Source: a virus. Taken from it: a DNA stretch of 30,766 bases. Below, piece by piece: positions 20,873 to 27,225 of this stretch. Below the pieces are notes generated by a model. It was not told where the DNA came from and searched no databases. It saw only the letters and a list, made by a program, of their open reading frames with translations. Where the stretch lies: positions 1 through 30,766 of IMG/VR virus record IMGVR_UViG_3300034071_000665; one strand, written 5' to 3'. A program made the translations under genes and the position numbers. Position 1 is the stretch's first letter. Each line of letters opens with the position of its first letter.

Positions 20873-20960
20873 GTTCAATCAACCTCCGTGGTCCTTGAAT
20901 AAAATAATTTGCAATCATAGACAAAATAATCATTGTCAAATAATATGCAAGAAAACTCAT
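20850..20960 (-). CDS. Tiny membrane peptide, 36 aa
   Basis: 36 residues, MSFLAYYLTMIILSMIANYF followed by a charged tail. One transmembrane helix (residues 3-20), Arg-Arg just after it. It starts in an ATGA overlap with the upstream stop and overlaps the next gene in another frame. The precise overlap and the clean membrane segment support it. Confidence 0.65.
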   Translation of the reverse strand: MSFLAYYLTMIILSMIANYFIQGPRRLIEHEEGIND

Positions 20961-21142
20961 TGAGAGAACCTCTTTGCCCAAAGTTGATAGGATTTGTCAC
21001 GCACACGCTTCAGTATCAGTGTACGCTCATTCTCATCAACACTCATCTCCATTGATGCATCCAGAAGATGATTCAATGCAATGTTAATCATTTCTTGTTC
21101 CTCTGCATCAACGCAGAGATTCATTTCGGATTCAATTATCAT
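20957..21142 (-). CDS. Hypothetical helical protein, 61 aa
   Basis: 61 residues from ATG at 21142 (MIIESEMNLCVDAEEQEMIN...), chosen over an upstream TTG because it overlaps the preceding stop as ATGA. Helical and acidic, then basic (NERTLILKRVRDKSYQLWAK). No family recognised. Confidence 0.75.
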   Translation of the reverse strand: MIIESEMNLCVDAEEQEMINIALNHLLDASMEMSVDENERTLILKRVRDKSYQLWAKRFSQ

Positions 21143-21315
21143 GGTTTTGGGTTGCAATTGGGGTGAAAGGTTTTAAACTGTGAGCAACGTTGTTCTGTTG
21201 CCTTCATACTATCATAACCCTCAAACATCTTTTTGTCACGTTGAATAATCAGTGCATTCCATCCAAGAATTACAATGAGTACAAAAAAGATGTAACTGAT
21301 TTTCTTACTGGTCAT
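21139..21315 (-). CDS. Small membrane protein, 58 aa
   Basis: 58 residues from ATG at 21315 (MTSKKISYIFFVLIVILGWN...). One transmembrane helix (residues about 6-23) after two Lys, N-in topology; the C-terminal part has two Cys (QRCSQFKTFHPNC) that would lie in the periplasm. The internal ATG is preferred because GGAGGG lies 9 bases upstream. Function unknown. Confidence 0.75.
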   Translation of the reverse strand: MTSKKISYIFFVLIVILGWNALIIQRDKKMFEGYDSMKATEQRCSQFKTFHPNCNPKP

Positions 21316-21316
21316 T

Positions 21317-21529
21317 TTATGACCCTCCGTAAACATAATCTATAATACCAGCAGCATGATTCACACCTTCGATGATAGTGAACTTAGCATACCTGTCAAA
21401 CTCATCAACATGATACTCACTAAACTCTTTGACAAACAACTCACGGGCGTGGTCTTTGGATTCAGCAGCAAGAACTACCATCCCACTGGTCCAGTCGGAG
21501 AGAATGTTGTTGATGATGTAAAGATTCAT
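21317..21529 (-). CDS. Hypothetical 70-aa protein
   Basis: 70 residues from ATG at 21529 (MNLYIINNILSDWTSGMVVL...). Strand, then VVLAAESKDHARELFVKEFS (a helix typical of small beta-alpha-beta phage proteins), then a strand (YAKFTIIEGV) and a short tail. Start overlaps the 63-aa gene as ATGA. Function unknown. Confidence 0.75.
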   Translation of the reverse strand: MNLYIINNILSDWTSGMVVLAAESKDHARELFVKEFSEYHVDEFDRYAKFTIIEGVNHAAGIIDYVYGGS

Positions 21530-21717
21530 TTGATGTCGCCTTCAGCAATCAGACCCATGATTTCACGAGCAGTGGCAGCAAAGTTAATGTGGTCCTCAAG
21601 ACCCTCTTTAGCATAAATGTCAAAGACATCAGACTCACGATAGGTGTCCATAATCAGAGCACAGGCATCATACAGAGCAGCGATGTGATGTGCCTTGGAT
21701 TGGAATGAGAGTGCCAT
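21526..21717 (-). CDS. Hypothetical helical protein, 63 aa
   Basis: 63 residues from ATG at 21717 (MALSFQSKAHHIAALYDACA...). All helical; leader GGGAACACCCC-ATG matches the leaders of the 14.9 and 16.7 kb genes. It heads a train of ATGA-coupled genes running to 20481. Function unknown. Confidence 0.75.
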   Translation of the reverse strand: MALSFQSKAHHIAALYDACALIMDTYRESDVFDIYAKEGLEDHINFAATAREIMGLIAEGDIK

Positions 21718-21742
21718 GGGGTGTTCCCTTGATTACTTTGTA

Positions 21743-21748
21743 ATTATA
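21743..21748 (-). promoter_or_regulatory. -10 element TATAAT after GCACCC
   Basis: Minus strand GCACCCTATAATTAC, 25 bases before the 63-aa gene. No -35 match at the normal distance; the C-rich stretch directly before the -10 recurs at other genes (21908, 26567, 16151). Confidence 0.6.
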
Positions 21749-21755
21749 GGGTGCC

Positions 21756-21890
21756 TCAGAACTCCCGCAGCAGTTCATGGGGCAGTTCTTCAACTGGCCA
21801 CTCCTCATCCAGGAGAGCATCCAGTTCCATGTCAGTGTCAATCACGGAGCGCAGTTGGTGTTCGTTGTAATCGTAATCCATGAGGTTCAT
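21756..21890 (-). CDS. Hypothetical acidic peptide, 44 aa
   Basis: 44 residues from ATG at 21890 (MNLMDYDYNEHQLRSVIDTD...), or 41 from an ATG three codons later. About one third acidic residues (MELDALLDEEWPVEELPHEL). It sits between two near-identical -10 elements, so it may be transcribed separately from the next gene. Function unknown. Confidence 0.65.
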   Translation of the reverse strand: MNLMDYDYNEHQLRSVIDTDMELDALLDEEWPVEELPHELLREF

Positions 21891-21907
21891 AAGTTGACTA
21901 CTTTTAA

Positions 21908-21913
21908 ATTATA
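21908..21913 (-). promoter_or_regulatory. -10 element TATAAT after CACCCC
   Basis: Minus strand GCACCCCTTATAATTTA, 17 bases before the 44-aa gene; a weak TTTGAT lies at -35 distance (spacing 16). Same promoter class as at 21743 and 26567. Confidence 0.6.
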
Positions 21914-21963
21914 AGGGGTGCTTCAGCAAATCAAAGCGCCCAGTGTGCCAGTTATTGAATTGT

Positions 21964-22188
21964 CTATTTCTTCTCTGGTTTTGCTGCTGGTGGTGCAGTG
22001 TAAGGAACCTTACCAGTCTCATTATACATCAGAATGTCATATTTAAATTTACATTCCAATGGTTTTTGATTGCAAAGTTTAAGCGTATCTTGATGAGAAC
22101 TATGTGTGCCTACATTACCACCCAATGCAAATCCGATTATACCAGCAAGGGCAAATCCAACATAAGAAACATAATAAGTTTTAATCAT
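21964..22188 (-). CDS. Membrane or exported protein, 74 aa
   Basis: 74 residues from ATG at 22188 (MIKTYYVSYVGFALAGIIGF...). A Gly/Ala-rich hydrophobic helix (residues 6-28) anchors a C-terminal domain with two Cys (LCNQKPLECKFKYD) and a Pro-Lys-rich tail (PPAAKPEKK). The two Cys could form a disulfide in the periplasm. It follows the Sec-exported protein by 3 bases and belongs to the envelope-directed gene group. Confidence 0.72.
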   Translation of the reverse strand: MIKTYYVSYVGFALAGIIGFALGGNVGTHSSHQDTLKLCNQKPLECKFKYDILMYNETGKVPYTAPPAAKPEKK

Positions 22189-22191
22189 AAT

Positions 22192-22575
22192 TCAATCCCA
22201 AGAAACATTTTGAAGAAGGAACCCAGGCATTACATATGTCCAGGAACCAGACTCTTGACTACCACCGACTTTATATTCCCACTTGTATTCGTACTTATTA
22301 TGACTATCCCAAGTCATATATCCCTTCTCTTTATCAAATCGTCCTTTAATAGTGAGACCAAACTTATTAGAGAAGATATTGCGAGTACGCAATGCACCAC
22401 CAGTCTCACGAGTTTCTACTACTTTACATGTGTCAGGATAGGTTTGAAGTCCTGCTTCAAGTACACATGGAGTTTCATATGCAAATGGACGATAGACCTT
22501 TGGTTTTGGTGGTGCATTCTGTGCAAATGCAGGTGCAGTCAACAGAAGAGATGCAAGAATTAGAAGTTTGTTCAT
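22192..22575 (-). CDS. Sec-exported protein with a signal peptide, 127 aa
   Basis: 127 residues from ATG at 22575. A classical Sec signal: MNKLLILASLLLTAPAFAQN with Lys3, a hydrophobic core and an AFA cleavage site before Gln19. The mature part is beta-rich (GLTIKGRFDKEKGYMTWDSH then YEYKWEYKVGGSQ), has two Cys and no known motif. In a cyanophage this should act in the periplasm or outer envelope, perhaps at lysis or superinfection exclusion. Its start overlaps the Cys-rich gene's stop as ATGA. Export is sure, function unknown. Confidence 0.85.
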   Translation of the reverse strand: MNKLLILASLLLTAPAFAQNAPPKPKVYRPFAYETPCVLEAGLQTYPDTCKVVETRETGGALRTRNIFSNKFGLTIKGRFDKEKGYMTWDSHNKYEYKWEYKVGGSQESGSWTYVMPGFLLQNVSWD

Positions 22576-22769
22576 TTGTCCTTCAGTAGATTGTGATAAT
22601 GTTGTACTTCTGAGTTTTCAAAATCTTTACATCGTGGATAGAATACACCATCTCGATAGCAAGACTTCTCTGGTTCATAGTAAACCTGAGATGATTTGGT
22701 GTAATTTCTCTCACAGACGTAAGTTCCATTCACACACAATTGCAAAAGAGTGAATAGTGTGGAGTACAT
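22572..22769 (-). CDS. Cys-rich small protein, probably exported, 65 aa
   Basis: 65 residues from ATG at 22769, which overlaps the RlpA-like stop as TAATG. Hydrophobic start (MYSTLFTLLQLCVNGTYVCE) that may be a short signal sequence, then four or five Cys in a small Tyr-rich domain (VYYEPEKSCYRDGVFYPRC). The Cys content suggests disulfides, hence the periplasm. Sits between the RlpA-like and Sec-exported genes. Confidence 0.72.
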   Translation of the reverse strand: MYSTLFTLLQLCVNGTYVCERNYTKSSQVYYEPEKSCYRDGVFYPRCKDFENSEVQHYHNLLKDK

Positions 22770-23104
22770 TATACCACAACTCTCCAACAAACAGTAGCAT
22801 TACCTCTTTTAGAAGATTCGATGTGAGCAAATGCAGCGTAACTCAAATCCAAATCAGCATGTGAGTAAGGACCACGGTCATTCACTCTCACAATTACTTG
22901 TTTACCATTATCTTGATTGGTCACTCGTATGCGTGTACCCATAGGTAGATAAGGATGAGCTGCAGTCCAACGATAAGCATTAAACCGCTCACCATTTGCC
23001 GTAATTTGTCCATGAAATCCATCTCCAATTCCATAAAAAGTGGCGATACCACAAGCAAGACCAGCAATGATTGACATGTTTGGTGAATGAGGCATAAGCA
23101 TCAT
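22769..23104 (-). CDS. RlpA-like double-psi beta-barrel protein
   Basis: 111 residues from ATG at 23104 (ATG at 23101 or 23077 also possible; GAGG lies just upstream). The whole chain is one DPBB domain: ATFYGIGDGFHGQITANGER (residues 21-40), TAAHPYLPMGTRIRV (47-61), VRVNDRGPYSHADLDLS (72-88). The conserved Glu39 in NGE and Asp76 in VNDRGP, needed in RlpA lytic transglycosylases, are kept. RlpA cuts glycan strands lacking stem peptides. A short hydrophobic N-terminus (MSIIAGLACGIA) may serve export. Likely a peptidoglycan-active protein used during release or entry, encoded with two other exported proteins. Confidence 0.88.
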   Translation of the reverse strand: MMLMPHSPNMSIIAGLACGIATFYGIGDGFHGQITANGERFNAYRWTAAHPYLPMGTRIRVTNQDNGKQVIVRVNDRGPYSHADLDLSYAAFAHIESSKRGNATVCWRVVV

Positions 23105-23157
23105 AACCTCACCAGAGGTGCCTACGTGCCCCTGTGTGCCACTTGTTTTGCTGTCTA

Positions 23158-23361
23158 CTATAGATTCTCCAGTTCCTCTGCTATTTTGAACATCTCTTGG
23201 GCAGTCTTAAGATTCATTTGTGGGCACTCATCAATTAAGGTCCGAACAAATGCTGCCAATGCTTTTGCACCTATTTTATCTTTCTTATCATGAGTTGTTC
23301 TGAGTAGAGTATTCATAGAATTTAAATACTCTTGCTCTAATCTTTTTGCTCTGCTTGACAT
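23158..23361 (-). CDS. Hypothetical helical basic protein, 67 aa
   Basis: 67 residues from ATG at 23361 (MSSRAKRLEQEYLNSMNTLL...), one base after the fucosyltransferase-like stop. All helical with basic N-terminal half (RTTHDKKDKIGAKALAAFVR) and an acidic end (FKIAEELENL). Function unknown. Confidence 0.75.
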   Translation of the reverse strand: MSSRAKRLEQEYLNSMNTLLRTTHDKKDKIGAKALAAFVRTLIDECPQMNLKTAQEMFKIAEELENL

Positions 23362-23362
23362 T

Positions 23363-24493
23363 TTAACTGACAACTGTAAATGAACGTTGGTCGGGATTCT
23401 CTAATCCTATGTAGTGTGGTTTATCAAAAAATAATGCTGCAAGATCTCTAGTTTGGTCATAACCATCAAGATCGATTTTAATAGCACCTAATCCAATCTC
23501 TGCAAAGGCATTTCTAGTATCCTCATCATGCCCTTGCATCCAATATTTTGGATAGATAACTTTCTTACTATTAGATAATTCTACGCCCCACATACCAAAA
23601 GAACTATTTGCTGCAATATGATAATCACACATAGACATCAAGCATAGTTCAAATGAATAATTATACAAATTATTTGCAATTTTCTCTTTATATGTTGGAT
23701 GCAATTCTTTTACAAGTCTCACCATCTCTTGATTCAATTCTTCTTGAGTTGGAGTAGATGGCATCAAATTATCATAGGCATGTTTAGCTAATGCTACTTT
23801 GTAATCAAATCTACATTCTCCAGAAGCATCTACTAACCTATCCAATTCTTGACCAACATCACAATTAATTAATTCATTATCGTTGAATATATCAAGAACA
23901 AACGTAAATCTTTCTGGATCACTTGCTGTTAAAATTGGATTTGTTAGAATATAATCTTTAACGTTACAAAAGATTAGAACTGGGATGTTTGGTGGCAGTA
24001 ATTCCAATGCCTCTTTATAATAATCATCATCAATTAAAAACATTCCAGATCTAATATCTTCAAAATCACCTCTACGAAGATGCATTGAGATTACTTCTTG
24101 ACCATCAAACTTTGACATAAACTGACGGCATTTATCCACAACTTCTGGTCTAAACCGCAATTCTTTTTTAACAGATTCAAAATTAATAGAATCAACCATA
24201 CTTTTAACAGTAGGATACCCATATAATTCACAGTTGTCCTCTACCATTGCAACAACTTCTTCAAAAGAATGGTCATCCAAAAACTCAATGGACTTTAAAT
24301 CAGCATCAAGTTCATCTTTAATACTGTTAAATTGCAAATTAGTAAATGTATTTCTAAGTGCCTTTAATCCATTTGTATTGATAGTATAACTATACCCTGT
24401 TCTATTTGCAATAGAACGCATCAATACATATGAAGATATCTGGTATCCCAATCCAGTTCCAGTAGCAGCAAATTCTTGATGATATTTAATCAT
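23363..24493 (-). CDS. GT11 alpha-1,2-fucosyltransferase-like protein
   Basis: 376 residues from ATG at 24493 (a TTG three codons earlier is less likely). GT11 marks: N-terminal GTGLGYQISSYVLMRSIAN (GLGNQ-like donor-domain start), the HxRRxD motif in SMHLRRGDFEDI (residues about 136-147) and the late motif CDYHIAANSSFGMWGVELS (about 289-307), which in the family reads IANSTFSWWGAWL. These enzymes move fucose from GDP-fucose to a sugar hydroxyl. Gln of GLGNQ is kept while Asn is Tyr. It follows the 2OG oxygenase-like gene by 27 bases. Possible roles are virion glycan or host LPS modification; the acceptor is unknown. Confidence 0.85.
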   Translation of the reverse strand: MIKYHQEFAATGTGLGYQISSYVLMRSIANRTGYSYTINTNGLKALRNTFTNLQFNSIKDELDADLKSIEFLDDHSFEEVVAMVEDNCELYGYPTVKSMVDSINFESVKKELRFRPEVVDKCRQFMSKFDGQEVISMHLRRGDFEDIRSGMFLIDDDYYKEALELLPPNIPVLIFCNVKDYILTNPILTASDPERFTFVLDIFNDNELINCDVGQELDRLVDASGECRFDYKVALAKHAYDNLMPSTPTQEELNQEMVRLVKELHPTYKEKIANNLYNYSFELCLMSMCDYHIAANSSFGMWGVELSNSKKVIYPKYWMQGHDEDTRNAFAEIGLGAIKIDLDGYDQTRDLAALFFDKPHYIGLENPDQRSFTVVS

Positions 24494-24520
24494 ATTGCAC
24501 AAATTATCCAGTGTTACTAT

Positions 24521-25309
24521 TTAGAAATATATCTCCCAAACTCCATCACACTTGACCCCATGCCCCTGTAGTGTGATTCTACGGTCATTCAATGACAAAT
24601 TATATGCAGGTGCAATTTGGTGTTGAAGTGGACCAATAAAATAGAACATTTTACCTGGAATATAAGGAATCACTGTTGGTGTTCCATATGCACCATATTC
24701 AAGTGATTTAATTGCTTTGGAATAATCATCATTGATTTCATAGCATTTAATTGCATCTTCATTCCAAGTATTAAGACCAGCACCAGTTTTAGGAACTTCT
24801 AAACATAGAGTGAATGACAAACAATTTTCAAGGTCTACCTCACCATATTGACTCCATACTGATTTATGCTTTTCTTGTTGAAGATCTACATGAATAGTTG
24901 CACTTGGACGTTCCATGTATTCTTTTGTTGCTACTTTTGGTTCCTCTCCAGGTTTACAACCAAATATATGGAATCCAGGATATGCTAAAGAATCATTTAA
25001 CCGACAGGGACCAATCTCATAATAGATGTGATATACAATGGTATCATACAACCAACCAAAATATTCTTTAAGTAAAGGATTGGTCTGCATTGTCATCATA
25101 GTATACATCTGAGTATTGAGCATACAATCAATATATGTTGCAGGACCCAAAGTATAAAAATCCACTGGATTCTCAGCATCATGAGAGAATCCAGTGTTAG
25201 CAGAGTAAATCCCCCTTGGAATCCACCAATTACTCAATAAATCAATTCTTTCCAATGCCGCATCGATTCTTTCTTTATCTAATACATCCAGATATCCTGC
25301 CGTTATCAT
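24521..25309 (-). CDS. 2OG-Fe(II) oxygenase-like protein
   Basis: 262 residues from ATG at 25309, overlapping the membrane-protein stop as ATGA. The double-stranded beta-helix pattern carries the iron ligands: HxD in SATIHVDLQQE (H140, D142), distal His in GPLQHQIAP (H230) and an Arg 13-14 residues later (NDRRITLQG, R243/R244) for 2-oxoglutarate. Such oxygenases are frequent in cyanophages and hydroxylate proteins, nucleobases or small molecules. Next to a fucosyltransferase, hydroxylation creating a sugar acceptor site is an attractive but unproven idea. Cytoplasmic; no signal. Confidence 0.78.
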   Translation of the reverse strand: MITAGYLDVLDKERIDAALERIDLLSNWWIPRGIYSANTGFSHDAENPVDFYTLGPATYIDCMLNTQMYTMMTMQTNPLLKEYFGWLYDTIVYHIYYEIGPCRLNDSLAYPGFHIFGCKPGEEPKVATKEYMERPSATIHVDLQQEKHKSVWSQYGEVDLENCLSFTLCLEVPKTGAGLNTWNEDAIKCYEINDDYSKAIKSLEYGAYGTPTVIPYIPGKMFYFIGPLQHQIAPAYNLSLNDRRITLQGHGVKCDGVWEIYF

Positions 25310-25551
25310 TCAAACTCTCCTCTTTGATTTTTAGTTAAAAGATTTGGTACAATAGGTTCTTCCACCTTTATTTCAACATAGACATTAGTCTCATCATTCC
25401 AATGTCTTACGACCCCTGCGATAATGCAAATATTAGTAATGAGATAAGTGAGGAATATAACAGTACGTATATGAGCAATGTGGTCTGATTCTCTGTCATC
25501 ATTTGATGCCTTCTCTCCCAGTGCCTTTGCCCACATTCTCCAAATCTTCAT
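25306..25551 (-). CDS. Conserved single-pass membrane protein, 81 aa
   Basis: 81 residues from ATG at 25551 (MKIWRMWAKALGEKASNDDR...), chosen over the ORF start at 25626 because GAGAGAATCC precedes it and the N-terminus resembles cyanophage proteins beginning MKIWRMW. A transmembrane helix (TVIFLTYLITNICIIAGVV, residues about 30-48) separates a basic/acidic N-part from a polar C-part. It overlaps the upstream gene by 53 bases. Function unknown. Confidence 0.8.
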   Translation of the reverse strand: MKIWRMWAKALGEKASNDDRESDHIAHIRTVIFLTYLITNICIIAGVVRHWNDETNVYVEIKVEEPIVPNLLTKNQRGEFE

Positions 25552-25774
25552 AAATGGATTCTCTCGTTGCAATGTATTTAAGTTCTTTCCATTGACTTGC
25601 ATAACACAAAACAAGTAGTCTATCATTCCTATGAAGACGACATGCTTTATAATTTACACAGTCTTTTGGACGGACAGATACTTCAATGGTAATGTATTCT
25701 TTACCTTTGAAGTAAACCCATCCTTCTACCCCCTTAGTCCACTCAACATAATCATTAACTTCTGGTTCATACAT
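25499..25774 (-). CDS. Conserved-type hypothetical protein, 91 aa
   Basis: 91 residues from ATG at 25774 (MYEPEVNDYVEWTKGVEGWV...). An SH3-like beta barrel pattern (DYVEWTKGVEGWVYFKGKEY, then TIEVSVRPKDCVNYKACRLH and RNDRLLVLCY) followed by a helix (YIATRESIYEDLENVG). I recognise similar proteins from cyanophages, always unnamed. The C-terminal end overlaps the membrane protein gene. Possibly a nucleic-acid-binding small barrel; not established. Confidence 0.8.
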   Translation of the reverse strand: MYEPEVNDYVEWTKGVEGWVYFKGKEYITIEVSVRPKDCVNYKACRLHRNDRLLVLCYASQWKELKYIATRESIYEDLENVGKGTGREGIK

Positions 25775-25955
25775 CGGTTAAATCATTGATAAACAACCAA
25801 TCATCTGGTTCCTCACCATCAACTACAAATTCACAGTGAAGGGCATCTGCATCATCAATGTTAAACTCATCAACAAGTTGACTAATGCGATCCATGAAGA
25901 ACTCTTCACAGTGAGTAATGCACCTTTCATGCATCAGATCTGACTTTATACTCAT
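25767..25955 (-). CDS. Hypothetical acidic protein, 62 aa
   Basis: 62 residues from ATG at 25955 (MSIKSDLMHERCITHCEEFF...). Helical N-half with two Cys, then a strand pair (ADALHCEFVVDGEEPDDWLF). Overlaps the next gene by 8 bases and the previous one by 29. Function unknown. Confidence 0.75.
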   Translation of the reverse strand: MSIKSDLMHERCITHCEEFFMDRISQLVDEFNIDDADALHCEFVVDGEEPDDWLFINDLTDV

Positions 25956-26070
25956 TTAAAAACTCCTGAATTTGGGTCATTTCTTTCAGAATGCATTCTA
26001 GTTGGGATTCAAGATGTGTCAACCTGTGCTGCTGGGCAGCAATGAAGTCTGGGTCTTTAATCATAATCAT
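25927..26070 (-). CDS. Small coiled-coil protein, 47 aa
   Basis: 47 residues from ATG at 26070 (or 45 from ATG at 26064). Essentially one coiled-coil: LTHLESQLECILKEMTQIQE with Leu/Ile at heptad positions. Start overlaps the 81-aa stop as ATGA. It reads into the following gene by 29 bases in a different frame. Function unknown. Confidence 0.68.
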   Translation of the reverse strand: MIMIKDPDFIAAQQHRLTHLESQLECILKEMTQIQEFLNEYKVRSDA

Positions 26071-26312
26071 GTGGTAAACTGCTCCACAACACAAGAAGTG
26101 ATGTCATCTTCAGAAACAGCATAGATGCGAGCATTCATAATGTTCTCCCTCAAATCACTGTAATACTGTTCATAGTAATTACCATCGTCTTCAGCAGCGA
26201 TGAGATCAAAACATTCATCATCGTTCTCAGCAATTACATTCCACAAACCACCATACTCAGAAGAGGGGAAGGGAACGTAATGATCAACGATGTAAAGATA
26301 CTTTTGTGCCAT
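26067..26312 (-). CDS. Hypothetical acidic protein, 81 aa
   Basis: 81 residues from ATG at 26312 (MAQKYLYIVDHYVPFPSSEY...). Beta start, an acidic Tyr-rich centre (ECFDLIAAEDDGNYYEQYYS) and a late strand (MNARIYAVSEDDITSC). The pattern matches several small beta-alpha-beta proteins in this genome. Function unknown. Confidence 0.78.
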   Translation of the reverse strand: MAQKYLYIVDHYVPFPSSEYGGLWNVIAENDDECFDLIAAEDDGNYYEQYYSDLRENIMNARIYAVSEDDITSCVVEQFTT

Positions 26313-26360
26313 TTTTGTAGTTAAAGAACTCCTTAATTGTAAAAGAAAAGAATCGTGATG

Positions 26361-26543
26361 TCAAGCAGCAAATTCTACATTAAACTGCTCACACCACTCA
26401 TTGTACTCATCCAAGCAACCATGCTCCATAGCATCCATCTCCTCATAGGTGTATGGACGCTCTTCAAGGGTCAGCAGCATACCAGTTGTAGGACACTGCC
26501 ACAGACCAGAGGTGTAGAGATCAAGGTGTTGTTGGATGGTCAT
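26361..26543 (-). CDS. Hypothetical acidic protein, 60 aa
   Basis: 60 residues from ATG at 26543 (MTIQQHLDLYTSGLWQCPTT...); the GTG at 26564 is rejected since it lies at the expected transcription start of the -10 at 26567. An LWQCPTTGMLLTLEERPY stretch is followed by acidic helices (EEMDAMEHGCLDEYNEWCEQ). Function unknown. Confidence 0.72.
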   Translation of the reverse strand: MTIQQHLDLYTSGLWQCPTTGMLLTLEERPYTYEEMDAMEHGCLDEYNEWCEQFNVEFAA

Positions 26544-26566
26544 TGGAATCTCTTGAGTACCCACTC

Positions 26567-26572
26567 ATTATA
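26567..26572 (-). promoter_or_regulatory. -10 element TATAAT after CACCCC
   Basis: Minus strand TCACCCCTATAATGAG, 23 bases before the 60-aa gene. No -35; at that position is the GC-rich hairpin at 26582-26600. Confidence 0.6.
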
Positions 26573-26581
26573 GGGGTGATT

Positions 26582-26600
26582 CCACCCCAATCTGGGGTGG
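26582..26600. repeat. GC-rich intergenic hairpin
   Basis: CCACCCC, 5-base loop, GGGGTGG: perfect 7-bp stem just after the metalloprotease stop and just before the next -10. No U-run. Confidence 0.65.
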
Positions 26601-26611
26601 TGTGTGCCAGT

Positions 26612-27049
26612 TTACAGACCTGTCCACACCCTTCCAGTGTCACACATGAATGTGAGTAGATACTTCTCTTCATTTTCATGTGCTTCTACTTCATGAGGTT
26701 GATTGGAGTAATCCATCTCCTCAACATTGATTCCCCTGTAAATTCTATTGCCACCACGAAGACGCAGTGTGCCATCAACCCATTGTTTTACATGGATAAG
26801 TTCATGCAAAAGCGTAAGCGCATACAATCTTTTATTCATGTTAGATTGCAGTTCAATTAAGAATGTGCGTGGATTGCGTTCTCCACCTTCAATATCACAA
26901 TATCCATATGCACATTCACGCTTCATGCCACGATGAGTGACTGTAATATCAATCTTATGACGAGGATAAAATTTGGTGATAAACCAAACTAAAATATCTT
27001 CGCATAGTTTTTTATGGGCACCATACCCATTGATTTCATAGTAAAACAT
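26612..27049 (-). CDS. HExxH zinc metalloprotease-like protein
   Basis: 145 residues from ATG at 27049. The zincin signature is LLHELIHVKQW (H82-E83-xx-H86), followed by Glu122 in PHEVEAHENEE as likely third ligand, the pattern of small SprT/M48-like peptidase domains in which a W/P-x-E-x-E-A block follows the HExxH helix. Upstream is a beta region (FLIELQS) forming the active-site edge strand. No signal peptide, so cytoplasmic. Possible targets are host proteins or phage precursors. Zn-binding is well supported; substrate unknown. It overlaps the 32-aa membrane peptide by 14 bases. Confidence 0.85.
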   Translation of the reverse strand: MFYYEINGYGAHKKLCEDILVWFITKFYPRHKIDITVTHRGMKRECAYGYCDIEGGERNPRTFLIELQSNMNKRLYALTLLHELIHVKQWVDGTLRLRGGNRIYRGINVEEMDYSNQPHEVEAHENEEKYLLTFMCDTGRVWTGL

Positions 27050-27134
27050 TAAAAATCACCTGCGTAAGACGGGTTCCCCAATGCATGAGCCAAATGAATG
27101 ACCCAATAAAAATGAGTTTGTCAGTCTTTGTCAT
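27036..27134 (-). CDS. Tiny membrane peptide, 32 aa
   Basis: 32 residues, MTKTDKLIFIGSFIWLMHWG followed by TRLTQVIFNVLL. One or two short hydrophobic segments after two Lys. It starts inside the end of the 34-aa gene (14-base overlap) and ends inside the metalloprotease start. Compact overlapping layout and membrane character are the support. Confidence 0.58.
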   Translation of the reverse strand: MTKTDKLIFIGSFIWLMHWGTRLTQVIFNVLL

Positions 27135-27225
27135 GTTTGTGCTCATCAAGGTAATTAAAGAATGGGGAGAATAGTACGAATCCTCCCCATGCAAATCCTG
27201 CAAGGATAATCAGTGCATAAATCAT
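27121..27225 (-). CDS. Tiny membrane peptide, 34 aa
   Basis: 34 residues, MIYALIILAGFAWGGFVLFS then a short charged tail (NYLDEHKHDKD). One clear transmembrane helix (residues 2-20). Start overlaps the 149-aa stop as ATGA. Function unknown. Confidence 0.68.
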   Translation of the reverse strand: MIYALIILAGFAWGGFVLFSPFFNYLDEHKHDKD

